A stretch of DNA of 64,000 bases, taken from positions 6,014,001-6,078,000 of the forward strand of contig CM069432.1 of NCBI GenBank assembly GCA_035610365.1. Direction: 5' to 3'. Source of the stretch: Aquatica leii (taxonomy: Eukaryota; Arthropoda; Insecta; Coleoptera; Lampyridae). The position numbers were made by a program, and so were the translations under genes. Below the pieces are notes generated by a model that was not told where the DNA came from, did not search any database, and saw only the letters and a list, made by a program, of their open reading frames with translations. Shown here piece by piece: positions 1 through 10,750 of this stretch (its first letter is position 1; every line of letters begins with the position of its first letter).

Positions 1-625
1 TTTCCTATATTTGCTTGCCGTTTCTGTTTCTTGCAGTTTGTATGTCTTTATCTTCTCGTTTACTCTTGTTCTGTGCCGTGTGTTTCTAGTGTTTTTTTTT
101 TCCTTTATTATACGTAGTTTCGCTACTACCAAATAGTGGTCACTGTAGATTTCGGATCCTCTTTTTGTTTTAACATCTACGATTTCTTTCCTGGATGTTC
201 TGTTTATGATTACGTAATCTATTATGGATTTCTCGTTTCTGCTTATAACTTTTCTCGTGTATTTATGTATTTCCTTGTGCTTAAAGAATATATTCGTTAT
301 TATTAAATTGCTTTCTATGCAAAAATGTATTAGTCTATCTCCGTTATTGTTTTTATGATTTTTTCCGTATTGTCCTATTACGTTAATCGCGTTATTGCTT
401 CTTTTCCCCACCCGACAGTTAAAGTCTCCTAGCATTATTAATCTATTATTTATATTTTCTATCATTTCGTTCATATCTTCCCAAAATTCATCTTTCTTTT
501 TTGTCTTTTCATTTTCGCTTGGGTCGTAGATTATTAGAAGAGTTATTATGTTTTGTTGATCTAATTGTATTTCAATTTTTAGTATCTTTCCTGACTTAAA
601 TTCCCATTTATTTACACTATTAACA
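1..625 (-). mobile_element. RTE-like LINE, endonuclease part
   Basis: Minus-strand remnant of an apurinic-like (EEP) endonuclease of a non-LTR retrotransposon, which would nick target DNA for target-primed reverse transcription. Seen directly: a GDFNCRVG motif at about 406-429, then IDYVIINRTSRKEI, then RGSEIYSDHYLVV at about 129-165, the usual order of catalytic Asn and Asp-His motifs in this enzyme. The wording of these motifs resembles the RTE/BovB-type endonuclease often annotated as craniofacial development protein 2-like. No single long open frame survives. The 5' side stops at about 625, where Penelope-like sequence begins, and the 3' side (the RT part) lies beyond the window start. 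The copy at 44,060-45,960 could be the same family. The exact clade is an inference. Confidence 0.82.
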
Positions 626-670
626 TGATCTTTGTTTGTTTATTGTTTATTATTTTGAAATGAATATACA

Positions 671-709
671 CAACGTTTCGATTGCTTTGGTATCTGCAAT
701 GGTCATCAG
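671..709 (-). ncRNA. hammerhead-like motif, Penelope 3' end
   Basis: Read on the minus strand: CTGATGA, a hairpin with ATTGC pairing to GCAAT, then GAAAC. This is the conserved core order of a hammerhead ribozyme. Penelope-like elements are known to carry such motifs in their terminal repeats. Six of seven bases flanking the core could form stem I (TATTCAC with GTGTATA). Stem III would be very short, so activity is not claimed. Confidence 0.5.
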
Positions 710-822
710 GTGAATACTAACAAACTTAGAAACTACTGGAGCTTATATACTAAAGACATGTTCGATGAAGCGTTCAAGCGTACGAAATCAATTTAGCGTA
801 ACAGAATAATTAACAAAATTAC

Positions 823-1155
823 TTAGTGAAGTTTAAGTTGTTTTAGAGGTTCGATTAGTGGTTTCCATATGTTGCTTATCTCGACACTTGGCTGGCTGAA
901 AATTTCTTTGTTGTTGTTGATGAATGCCGCTTCTTTAAATTTCCGTTTGTACCAATGTTCCTCCCTGTGTATGATTTTTGCTTCCGGCCATTTCATTCGA
1001 TGTTGGTTATCCCACGAATGTTGCGCGATGCCGGACTTAGAAGTCTCTCCTCTCTGTGTGTGCGTCTGGTGTTCTTTCAGTCTGATGTCAAGTGGTCTTT
1101 TGGTTTTCCCCACGTATGACTTGCCACATTCACATGGAACTTGGTAAATACAGTT
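823..1155 (-). pseudogene. GIY-YIG endonuclease of Penelope-like element
   Basis: C-terminal endonuclease domain of a Penelope-like polyprotein. Just upstream of the first Met at 1,113 the same frame reads CIYQVPCECGKSYVGKTKR, the GIY-YIG core with the Cys pair usual in Penelope-type endonucleases. It is followed by PLDIRLKEHQTHTQRGE and SGIAQHSWDNQHRMKW, where the RxxEH arginine and the later catalytic region are visible. The frame is open for about 110 residues to a stop near 823, the natural C-terminus by comparison with the copy at 37,574-38,023. The N-terminal RT is missing, so it is not functional as a retroelement gene. Confidence 0.85.
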
Positions 1156-1204
1156 TTGGGAATTTCGACTTGTTTGTGGCTTTGTGTTGGAAATTATACT
1201 CCAT

Positions 1205-1666
1205 TAGGAGGATTCCGTATTATGGAATATAGCGAGGAAATTTTTAATTTCCTTTCCATCGACATACCTAGTGGAAAGGGGGTTCAGCGCTGTTACCAAT
1301 CTCTTAACGAAAAAAAGAAACAAACTGGACATCATTAGCCGAGGAGTTTTAGGATTAAACCTTACAAAATTGACGCCAAATGTTGATAATTTATTATTAA
1401 AGCATAAGATTCATTCTTCTCACTAAAAACTTATTGCTTAGTTTATTTTATGTAACGTATATTTTATATAACAGATACAAAATTTTATTTTGAGTAGTTT
1501 TAATTTAAATTCAATTAATAAATGTATAAAACTTAACATGTTTTTAACACTAAACTTTACAACAGTTAGAAAAGTACAAAAAATCAATATCAGGTAGGTA
1601 GGGGGTCTACCCAAATCCGAAAAGCATAGCAAGGGGTCTACGACACAAAAAGGTTTGGGAACTTCT
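1205..1666 (+). mobile_element. hAT transposon 3' part, copy A
   Basis: Plus-strand remnant of the C-terminal hATC dimerisation region and 3' end of a hAT transposase gene of the ZBED5/SCAND3-like type. Readable pieces include EEIFNFLS and, in other frames, remnants equivalent to the FSAVTNLLTKKRN motif of copy B. The non-coding tail runs to a terminal motif GTTTGGGAAC near 1,652-1,661, the hAT-type end (reverse complement of GGTTCCCAAAC). It is 5' truncated near 1,205 and has frame changes between EEIFNFLS and the hATC motif. It lies inverted relative to copy B at 3,977-4,665. Confidence 0.75.
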
Positions 1667-3976
1667 GATCTATAACAATAGTCTTAGTTATTTTGATTAA
1701 TTAAATGAAATAGTTGTAGACCGACTTAATTAAATACTCTTAATCTATGTTTAATATTATAATGTTCATTTATATATTTGTTTATGTTAAATGCTTTTAA
1801 TATCTTTACAAATTAGTTTAATAAAAAAATGCAAGATTAGAATCCCATAATGATACTTTGAAAATCTACTAATTAAAACATAATAGAAAACATAAATTTT
1901 TGTAAAAATTTTCAAAAGTAGGCATTTTTTAAAATTTCAAAATTAAATTTTCAGTTCAAATTTGAAAAAAATTTTTTTCTCGTAATATTTATTGTGTTGT
2001 AAATCAAATAAAATGGCATAAAAAAGCAACAAAATGACACCACTCCTATCTGTCTAAGTCAACTACGAGAGCTACAATTATAATTTTTAAAAAAGTTGGT
2101 CGAGCATTTTTTTTGCTTTTTTTGAGAAATTTAAATAGCTCTAAATTCTTAACGGATAAACATTTTTCAATGACAAATGCCAAATTTCAACCAAATTTGA
2201 GATGGTGATGAAAAAAATTAGTAAAACTCTGTTGATTTAAGATGGACTGACCCGGTTGAAGAAATTACAGTTTTGATATATTTCATGGCAAAGAATAGGT
2301 AAATTTAACAACAATTAAATCTAAGAACATAAAGAAACACATATTTGTCTGCTATAAATTTCACAAAAACAATCGAATATTTTATTTCATATAAATTTCA
2401 TCAAGTAATTTCTTGGAATTATATAAACTGAAATTGCAGGAAATATACTAGGGAAGAATGACACGAACAACAAATATCATAAACAATAAATGAAGCGTTT
2501 ATTTGGATTTTGATTTATTGCGACTGTAGCAGAATTAAGAAATGTAAACATCTTGTATGCGTGGGCTTTTGTGATTCGTGTTGACTGTAACACGATTGAA
2601 AAGGTATAAATCGTAATTAAGTCTGAAGTTTAAGAAAACACACGGGTTGTAACGATCTGCGAGGGACTTCATGGGGGAGTTTCGGTGACAGAAGCTACAA
2701 ATCTGCATTAGGCCGATATTACACCGAGAAATCCAGACTTTGTCACTGAAATGGAAAGCCGCAGTAGGAAATTAACATTGCCTTGGCGTTAATTTTATAT
2801 TAGAGTTACTTTGAAACTGCTTATTTAAGCGTTTAGCTTGTAGGTTAGCTTAAGTAATTGTGACATTGTACAAGGAAGTAGGCTAAGATTTTCGGTAAAT
2901 ATCTTTCTAAAGGGTTCTTGATTATTCCTATGTTTGTGAATTTTAATTTAGGATATAGCTTATACGCAAGCATCTCCCATCCTCAGCTACAAAATCACTA
3001 GCTCCTGTCAACAAGTAGATGATGCCAGCAAATAATTCATTATTAATTCCACTATAATACCTTTGAAGTAGCTAGAGTAGGATTATGCTCATTCAGGCTT
3101 GTTGCACTCAATTCTACCGTAGACTATACGCTTCATACTGCGAGCACCGTCAAAAACCTATAAAAGATTCAAAATGAACTTTTTTGCGTAAAATCTTTTG
3201 TTAAATTTAATTTAATTTGTTCTCCATTTTCAAGAATAAAAAACGTAATTGTTGCCTACTTTAAAGTGACAGCCTTACCGTTTTAATTTAGTAAACGTTC
3301 TGTTATTCGTCAAACAAAACCGCATCTATAATACGCTGTCAACGCGCGTCTTTAACACTCCCTACAGGAAAATATAACACTTAACCTTCTTATTAAACAG
3401 CCCTACCCTCCCGTCAAATCTTTAATTAGGTTTCTGTATATTATTTTCGCAGAGTTTCCAGAAAACTTAACAAATATTTTAAGATTTTGTAATGTGGAAA
3501 CTTATCCTTAGGTAAAGTGCTTTATTGTACATCTGCTTTAGACCATAAAGAGTCGGCTTTAATAAACTCTTGCGGCGACGCTAAACGTTGTTTCCATTTT
3601 TTATTAGAAGTACATTATAATTACGTCTTTTTAAAAATTGTTTATTTTTATATTATATGATAAAAACATATATGTTATTTAAACCATATTTTCTGAACAA
3701 AGATGTTAATGGTTATAAATCTTTAGTTAAAACTCTAGAATTCTAGTAATCGTTTTAGTATTTTTCTTTATTATTCAACATTAACTTTTTGTATTAAATT
3801 GTCCGTTACTTTCTTCTTAAGTATTAGCAGAATGAAACATAAAATTTTAAAAACCGATGGAAAATTAATATTGTATTTATATGTTATCATTTACGAACGT
3901 AGGGGCAAAGGGGGCAGACCCAGACATGCGACTCTTTAGGACAGTTCAAATTTACCGCCAAAAATATACATTAGCG
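1667..3976. other. no gene recognised, AT-rich
   Basis: About 2.3 kb between the two inverted hAT copies. I see no long open frame with recognisable motifs, no tRNA and no clear tandem repeat. The stretch 2,640-2,880 is less AT-rich and contains an imperfect inverted repeat (TTTCGGTGACA and TGTCACTGAAA), but I cannot assign it. Confidence 0.5.
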
Positions 3977-4665
3977 CACAGGTTCCCAAACTTTTTTGTG
4001 TCACAGACCCCTTGTCATGTTTTTCGATTTTGGATTGAAGTTTTATACATTTATTAAATGAATTTAAATTAAAACTACTCAAAATAAAATTTTGTATGTT
4101 ATATAAAATAGACTTAACATAAAATAAACTAAGCAATAAGTAAATGTTTGTAGTGAGAAGAATGAACCAGATGCTTGAATAATAAATTATCAACATTTGG
4201 CGTCAATTTTGTAAGGTTTAATTTTAAATCACCTCGGCTAATGATGTCCAGTCTGTTTCTTTTTTTCGTTAGAAGATTGGTAACAGCGCTGAATCCTCTT
4301 TTCACTAGGTATGACGAAAGAAAATTAAAAATTTCCTCGCGATATTCTATAATATGGGATAAGTAACAGGTGTGTGGTTTTGCAGTCAGAATTGCCAATA
4401 TCCGTTTTTAAACTGAACCTTAAGTTCTTAGTTTGTACTTAGTTCAGTCAGTTCCTCTTGTGTTATGACATTTGTTTCTTCTATGTCACCATATGGGTTA
4501 ATTATCCACGGTGGTATTACCATAGTCAAAACATTCTCAAACCTAGTTTCAAAATTTGAATGGAGGGCATTCAAATCTTGAACGTAGGTTGAAACGTCGT
4601 TTACCTGGCAGATTGTCTGTGACAAATTGGGGAACTAAGAAAATTCGCCCCGTCTAATATTTTAC
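3977..4665 (-). mobile_element. hAT transposon 3' part, copy B
   Basis: Minus-strand remnant of a hAT transposase (ZBED5/SCAND3-like group). Residues in order: FPNLSQTICQVNDVSTYVQD, LNALHSNFETRFENVLTM and VITQEELTELSTN (4,428-4,650); then, after one stop and one frame change, SSYLVKRGFSAVTNLLTKKR and GDLKLNLTKLTPNVDNLL (4,129-4,398), the hATC dimerisation motif. The element end is CACAGGTTCCCAAAC at about 3,977-3,991, a hAT-type terminal inverted repeat. The N-terminal BED finger and most of the RNase H fold are absent. The same family gives copy A at 1,205-1,666. Confidence 0.82.
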
Positions 4666-4674
4666 TTCATTAGT

Positions 4675-4725
4675 TTAACTCCGGCAAGAAACGCTCATAA
4701 GATGGACTTTGTTTTAAATTTAAAA
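4675..4725 (+). repeat. piggyBac-like terminal sequence
   Basis: TTAACTCCGGCAAGAAACGC followed by CTCATAAGATGGACTTTG resembles 41,417-41,460 (TTAACCGGCAAGAGGGCC, then CTCATAAGCCC). Both begin at a TTAA, the piggyBac target. It may be an end of a piggyBac or a non-autonomous relative of the copy at 41,417. No matching opposite end was found. Confidence 0.35.
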
Positions 4726-6572
4726 AGAGTTTAAAAACTATAAATTAATTATGTTTTGTAATTATTTCGTTAAAAAGTTTTAATCCTTTGTATTATTATT
4801 AATTTGATGATGTTATTGTACTTGTTTTAGTATTATTTATTACTTAAAGCAAGATTAAACATGTTACGTGCAAAATTTTTATAACGTAATACCCTGTATA
4901 TTGAATTAAAATTAGATTCCGGTTTTGACGCCCTCTGCCGATCTTTTCTTGTGACTGTTATTTTACGACGAAGTCGTTAAGCTGACAACTGCATAAAATG
5001 GCCTGTGTCGCTTAAAGGAAAATTTCGAATGACATCCTCTGTAATGGAAATCAAATTATAACTTCATTACGCTGTTAAAATAATTTAGTCGTCACAGGGT
5101 AAGATAGTTACATCCGTTTTGTTCGAATTCCTTTGTAATTTCTTCTTGATTTGATAGCCGTTCCACCACGTCTTGGCCCACATGTTTCTATTCCATCAAG
5201 AATAATGAAGGATTAATATCGACAAGACTTTCATGGGACGAGTATAACTGTATATGTATATAAGGCCTACGGTTAAAACAAAAAAAACCGAAGACAAGAA
5301 CTTTTCTTCAAGATCCTACTCATGCGGCAAACACCTACGAAATCAACTTTCATTAAATGTGTACAACAGCATTCGACAATCGGGTTATGTTATGTGTACT
5401 TTCTTTTACCAGTAATTAACAATTTTGTAGATCTTGATTTCGTGAGTCATTGTGTTGACACGATTTGCTATTCAAATTTATTCTAGGCTCACTTACCGGG
5501 GAAAACGTTTTCTTCGACCAAATAGGTACTGGATTGTGGGTAAGTTTATTTAATTATTTTATCGCTGTCAGAAAAGTCACTCATGAAACTTTGACTAATG
5601 TTAATTCCGTAATTACTGTCATTGTTTTAAAACCATTAAGGTAGTTTCATTAATTATTTTGTGTGTATCGCATGCTGTGTACAAACAATATTTACTACGA
5701 AATTTTCTTCGCTGTTCGCTTCGACTTAACCTACATGTGTTGTTGTTGCCGATACTGCTGGCATTTATGCACTGAGAATTAGATATACTTGTGTTAATCA
5801 TCTACGTTACTAAATTAAAGTTTTTATACTTGTTAATCTTTCTTTTATGGTAACATACCTTTCTCTTTTATTGTGGTTACCCGAACATGAGAGTAACAAG
5901 GATTACGAACCTAAAAATTCGTTACAAGCTTGGACCGTCTGTCTTGATCGAGGCAGAAGTGTTAATTATAAATGATCTGGCGTCCTTACTTATTATTCTC
6001 TTGAACCTCCCCTATTTCCGACTGTGTGAGTTGGCCGTGCAAGGTTCGTAAGACCTAAAGCTTGTAACAAACATTATTTCTTTATCTGTGGGATATTTGC
6101 ATTTTCTTATCTTTTTATAAGATATTTCTTTAAAGCGGGTGCCTCGCTTAATATCTTGGCATTTTTCCCAGCTTAGCATGAGTGCAACTTATGTATATCC
6201 CACGCTGTGACATCTTTTAGGTTAATTGTTACTTATAATTATCAGGTTTTTGTAGTATTGGTATTTGAAAAAAATATTCTTTTTTTAAACTAAGGTTGAG
6301 AGTTAGTGTTTATGTTACTAATTTAGAAATAAACGTAGTTGATCGTATTGTAGAAAAAAAAAGAAACTAATTTTTTCAATCCTTGGTAATATATTTCCAT
6401 TACTTAGTTTTAGCAAAAACCTGCAATAATTCTGTTTTCATTTATGGGTAACCAAACTCATATTAGTTTTGATTTCCAGTTCAGTTACTTCTAACTAAAG
6501 ATAATATTGTTAAGAATTTAATATTAAAACTATCTAATTTATTTATACTACAAATATATACACGTTTAAACT
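4726..6572. other. no gene recognised, AT-rich
   Basis: About 1.8 kb without a recognisable coding domain or RNA gene. A TATATAAGG-type TATA sequence at about 5,256-5,265 is the only promoter-like string, and nothing recognisable follows it. Confidence 0.45.
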
Positions 6573-6765
6573 AACCAAACTAATTAAATCTAATAATATT
6601 TAATAAAAACACTTACACTAATTTATATCATTTACACGAAGATAAGATAAAGTACGCGGATAGCTTCACACACTTGTTTACACTAAAGTCACGTACAAGA
6701 TTATTCGCCGTATATTTATCTACACACACGCGCTAACGACTTATTTACTTAGACTTGAATAATCA
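6573..6765 (-). repeat. Gypsy A 3' LTR
   Basis: Matches 10,145-10,315 closely, for example the shared run CACGAAGATAAGATAAAGT and the shared end CTTGAATAATC. On the minus strand it would start TGATTATTC. It is about 193 bp, with one length difference from its partner. Confidence 0.75.
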
Positions 6766-6914
6766 CTGCCCCATTCTTAGGACTGTTTTCTCCCAAAACA
6801 GAAGACTGGATGCGACGCCGGTAGAAAGGATCGTGGCGATAGCGACAGTTTCGTCCATTTTGGTAACTTTCTTGACAATAAAAGTAACAGTCAATGGACT
6901 TTTGATGACCCGAT

Positions 6915-7330
6915 ATTCTTCTTGGTTGGTAACTACAGACCAACACTTCAACGCCTGTTCCTCGGCAGACGACCTCCAACATGTTTCGAACTGTTCTCCA
7001 ATTTAGTTGATCTAAGCCACAACCCAGCTTGGGTGCTGCCAATTTCTTTACATGGTGGAACTCCATTTCTCTCTTGAGATTCCATAATGTTTGCCACAGA
7101 TTTTTGTATAACGACTTGGTACGTGAGTATTTCTTGGTACCAAATAGAAAACAAAGCGTCTGTCACCACGTAGTCCTAAAACTTTTCCGACTGCCGGTTG
7201 CTGTCTTCGTAATTCATTTAGCTGTCCAAACTTCTTTTTAAACACGACTGCAACCTCTCTGGACATGTCAAGATCCTCGCTCACACAATGTGCGATGGCG
7301 TAATCTTTTTGTGTCTGGAACAGGTCTTGT
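6915..7330 (-). pseudogene. OARD1/TARG1-like macrodomain in Gypsy fossil
   Basis: Downstream of the integrase region is sequence resembling OARD1 (TARG1, C6orf130), a macrodomain enzyme that removes ADP-ribose from proteins and deacetylates O-acetyl-ADP-ribose. Visible motifs: AIAHCVSEDLDMS and VAVVFKKKFG (OARD1: AHCISEDCRM, IAVLFKKKFG), then VGKVLGLRGDRRFVFYLV (OARD1: VAVLKRDGRYIYYLI), and KLGCGLDQLNW (OARD1: RIGCGLDRLQW), which keeps the catalytic Asp of the GCGLD motif. The order and spacing match the family. A macrodomain is not a standard part of Ty3/Gypsy pol. The fossil is broken here as elsewhere. Capture of a host gene by an ancestor of this family is an inference. Confidence 0.85.
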
Positions 7331-7720
7331 TGTTCCTCGGTGGTAACTCCGAACCTAGCTTTTCCAGAACCTCCGTATAACTTCTCGAACTCGGTTTCTT
7401 CGATTTGATTCCTGGTTCTGCCGCTTATCACACTGGTTCGGACCTGAACTTGCGTATTGTGGTTATCGCCAGCAAACGGGGCTAGACGACCGACGTGGAT
7501 CACTTCTGGCTTGCTTCAGGGCGGTTTTCGGATGCTATATACAACGTCATTAGTACGCCGCATGACTTCATAGGGATCCTCCCATTGCCTTTGCAGCTTC
7601 GACGACAAACCACGTCTCCTTTGAGGATTATACAACCAGATCATATCGCCAGGTTGAAACCCACCATTTTGTGCCTTGACGTCATATCTAGTCTTCATCT
7701 TGTCGCTGGCAATTTGTGTG
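7331..7720 (-). pseudogene. Gypsy A integrase C-terminal region
   Basis: GFQPGDMIWLYNPQRRRGLS, then KLQRQWEDPYEV, then MIHVGRLAPF: the GPY/F-type region that follows the integrase core in many Ty3/Gypsy elements. It lies between the integrase core and the macrodomain, so the macrodomain sits at the C-terminal side of pol. Confidence 0.85.
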
Positions 7721-8690
7721 TTTTTACGGATCTCTTAATGCACTTCCTCTAGCCTCTTGGTCAGTTTCTTTTTCCGGTCTTCGTCCAAATTAAAAGTCGC
7801 ATAGCAATCGTATTTTGCAACCGAACATCACACAGGATGGTGTTTGGCCTGTGCTTTCGTGAACGAATGATCGGTATACCATTAGAAAATGTTGCAAGTA
7901 CTGAACCCAGTCTCTTTAATGATCGGACACTAGCTTGGCTAAGTACTTACCTATTGTTCGATTCATCCGCTCAACCATGCCAACAGATTGAGGATAGAGC
8001 GGCGTCGTCTTAGTTTTCTTAAATCCCAACAGTCGGCAAACGTCTTAAAACAGCCCAGACTTAAAATTGCGGCTTTGATCGGAGTGTAATTTCAACGGAA
8101 CTCCAAATCGGCATAAAAACTCTTTTACTAATACGTCTGCGACTGTAGCTGCTTCTTGATTGGGTATGGCGTAAGACTCGGTCCATTTTGTGAAATAATT
8201 CATCGCCACCAAGATATATTTATTTCCCGAATCGGATTCTGGGAACGGCCCTGCGATGTCAATCGCTACTCTTTCCAAAGGGCCTCCTACGTTGTACTGC
8301 TTCATGAGTGCTTTGCGCTTTCTCGCTGGACCATTTCCTGATGCGCACACTGTGCACTTACGGCACCATTTTACGACGTCCTCTTTGCAGTTCATCTAGT
8401 AGAATCGTTCTCGCACTTTACCCAATGTCTTCTTTTTGCCAAAGTTTCCTCCTGATGTCCCATCGTGGAGATGCTTCAACACGTCTGTCACCCGGCTCCA
8501 ACTGTAGTCTGTTTCCCATGCCTTTGACACTTTCTAGGAATCGCTTAAGAAGACCGTCTGCTACTATCAAAGAATCCCACTGCGTCCAGTACGCTTTGAT
8601 ATTTCTGCCCAAAGCACTCACTGGTCGTCGGCCACTTTCTTTCCAGTCCAGGAGTAGTTTTATTTCAGGATCGTTTTATTGTTAGCGACG
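7721..8690 (-). pseudogene. Gypsy A integrase
   Basis: Integrase, which joins element cDNA to host DNA. The zinc-binding region is seen as CRKCTVCASGNG near 8,330-8,365. The core reads LERVAIDIAGPFPESDSGNK (first catalytic Asp), then YFTKWTESYAIPNQEA, and FGVPLKLHSDQSRNF (second catalytic Asp). The stretch is broken, like the rest of the fossil. Confidence 0.9.
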
Positions 8691-8799
8691 TAACTGCTCA
8701 AGTTCCCACTCATCATAAACCATAGCAGTTCTCCGGAGGCATTCGACTTTTTTTCAAGTCGCGAACAATGACTGCAATCCGCTGGACATGCTCTTCTGG

Positions 8800-9855
8800 A
8801 CAAGGCATCAGCGTTCCGATGACTGCTTCCGGAACAGTGTTCTAAGTCATTGTCATACTCTTACAGTTTCTCGATCCATCTTGCCACTTGTCTTTCCGGG
8901 TTACGGAACTGCGATAGCCATTTTAAAGCGGCGTGGTCTATTCTCAATAAATAAATTCGTCCATACAAATACTTGTAAAAATGTTCGATCGACTTAACGA
9001 CTGCAAACAGCTCCCTCCTAGTCACGCAATAATTCCTTTCTGGCCTGGACAAAACCTTGCTAAAATACGCGATAACCTTGAACCTGCGAAAGGACCGCGC
9101 CTATGGCCAGATTGCTTGCGTCAGTATCCAAAACAAATTTTCCATCTTCTCTTAGATAACTCAAAATTCGCGAAGTGACTAGAGCTTGTTTTAGTTGATT
9201 AAAAAAACTTTTGCAGTTTTCATTCCATCTAAATTCTGCTCTTTCTTCCGTCAATTTTGTCAATGGTTTATTGCCAAATCCCAGTACAAATCGTCTATAA
9301 TAGGTGCACAACCCAAGGAAACTTAGGACCTGATGTTTGTCGATTGGTCTTGGCCATGCTTGCACTGCTCGAATTTTGTCTGGGTCAGCCTTTACTCCAT
9401 CTCTAGGTACGACGTGGCTCAGATATTGCACTTCCTTCTTAAATACGTGGCACTTCTTTGGGCACAGTTTGAGATTAGCCCCACGTAGTCGCTGAAACAT
9501 TTCCTTCAAGTTTTTCAAGTGTTCTTCAAACGACCTTCCAACCACGATCACGTCGTCCAGGTAAACCAAGCACGTCTTCCAAGACAATCCGCGCAAGATG
9601 GTCTCTATCAAACGCTCGAACGTTGCAGGAGAGTTACACAGGCCGAAGGGCATCGCAGTGAACTGCCACAAACTAGTTCCAATCGTAAAAGCTGTTTTTT
9701 CACGATCCTTGGGTTCTAATTCTGCCTGTCAGTATCCACTCTTTAAATCTAACGTAGAAAACCCCTGGGATCCTGACAGGGTGTCTCGCGTAATGTCAAT
9801 TCTGGGTTAAAGGTAGCTGTCTTTTTTCGCCACGTCGTTTAGCTGCCTGTAGTCT
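8800..9855 (-). pseudogene. Gypsy A reverse transcriptase and RNase H
   Basis: Reverse transcriptase and RNase H. RT motifs in order: MPFGLCNSPATFERL, then TCLVYLDDVIVVG (the YLDD catalytic box), then HVFKKEVQYLSHVV and FLGLCTYYRRFV. RNase H follows with FVLDTDASNLAIGAVLSQ, then RELFAVVKSIEHFYKYLYG and LRIDHAALKWL. The motif wording fits the Ty3/Gypsy group widespread in insects. Confidence 0.93.
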
Positions 9856-9856
9856 A

Positions 9857-10085
9857 CGCGTCAACAAACAATTGAACGTGTATGTCCTACGTTATATTAA
9901 AATTTTAAATATTGACCATTGTATGTTTAATGTTGTATTTATTATTAATTACTAACTTGTAAAGTTTCCAATGTCCTTGGTCGGTGGATTGATCCGCTTG
10001 ATTTTATTCTTTGGCCTGAGGAAGTGCTAACCTTCAGCACGAAACGTTGCCATAAAAATAAATTAAAGTGGTTTTATATGCCCCT
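9857..10085 (+). mobile_element. Penelope-type 3' end inserted in Gypsy A
   Basis: Sequence unlike the Gypsy body, ending with a hammerhead-like motif (10,016-10,049) and an A-rich tail (ATAAAAATAAATTAAAG). The layout matches the 3' end of Penelope-like elements, as at 626-830. No coding part is present. It interrupts the Gypsy fossil between RT and the right LTR, so it is younger than that copy. Confidence 0.55.
10016..10049 (+). ncRNA. hammerhead-like motif
   Basis: CTGAGGA, then GTGCT paired with AGCAC around a 7-nt loop, then GAAAC. This matches the hammerhead core except for one change in CTGATGA (T to G at the fifth position), so it is probably inactive. Confidence 0.45.
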
Positions 10086-10144
10086 CCTAAACGAAGAAGA
10101 TTGGATTAATTAGTATATCACACAGAGGAGGATAAAGAATCTTT

Positions 10145-10315
10145 ACCAAACTGTACTAATTAAATCTAATAGTATTTAATAAAAACACTTACAATAATTT
10201 ATATCACTTACACGAAGATAAGATAAAGTCTGCGGATAGCTTCACGTACACGATAATTCTCCGTGTATTTATCTACATACGCGCTAACGACTTATTTATT
10301 TAGACTTGAATAATC
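10145..10315 (-). repeat. Gypsy A 5' LTR
   Basis: Partner of 6,573-6,765, in the same orientation. It is shorter by about 20 bp relative to the left copy. Confidence 0.75.
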
Positions 10316-10750
10316 TTCTGCTGTCTTCGCATTACGAGAATAACTGACCTACGATTTGTTTGTTCAGTATTTATACACGTTTTGAAAATCATTCTCGAGT
10401 GTTCCATATCTTTCGATATACGTTCTAGAAGATGGATAACAACTTTGAGAAGGCTCTTGAATTTGAGAACGTTTCAATATCTATTTAAAAGAATATTAAT
10501 TTTTTCGCCACTTGTACATTTTGTTATAATATAAATAAGATTTTACGAAAGCCGCCTAAAAATAAAACTCTACAGGTACAGATAAGTATATTTGAGTTAC
10601 GCATACCTTCTGTCTAGAACTTAAACTAGTATATTTGATATCATCCATAAATTGGGTTAAATCAGCAAAGTTAAAGCATTTCTTTCGTGGATTACGACAG
10701 TATAATCAAAAAAAAAAAACAGTTGAACATCGAATGTTACCTATATATTT

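Larger units (their letters stand above)
626..1165 (-). mobile_element. Penelope-like element, 3' part
   Basis: 5'-truncated Penelope-like retroelement on the minus strand. It carries the C-terminal GIY-YIG endonuclease region and about 200 bp of 3' non-coding sequence that includes a hammerhead-like motif at 671-709. It ends at about 626, abutting the endonuclease of the RTE-like LINE, so it probably inserted into that LINE. Its 5' side is replaced at about 1,165 by a hAT fragment. The reverse transcriptase domain is not present in the window. Confidence 0.8.
6573..10315 (-). mobile_element. Ty3/Gypsy LTR retroelement fossil with macrodomain
   Basis: Minus-strand Ty3/Gypsy element bounded by two short similar LTRs (about 193 bp left, 171 bp right; roughly 94% alike over a 90-bp sample, with one length difference). 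Parts in transcription order from the right: LTR, reverse transcriptase, RNase H, integrase with zinc-binding and core regions, integrase C-terminal GPY/F-type region, an OARD1-like macrodomain, LTR. No gag or protease was recognised; a Penelope-type fragment occupies 9,857-10,085 where upstream coding would be expected. The element is broken in many places (of the order of ten). LTR divergence suggests an old insertion. No clean target duplication was seen. Confidence 0.92.

Noticed and set aside
6755-7752. Several plus-strand open frames across the macrodomain and integrase region
   Set aside because: They are shadows of the minus-strand Gypsy pol region; none has a motif of its own.
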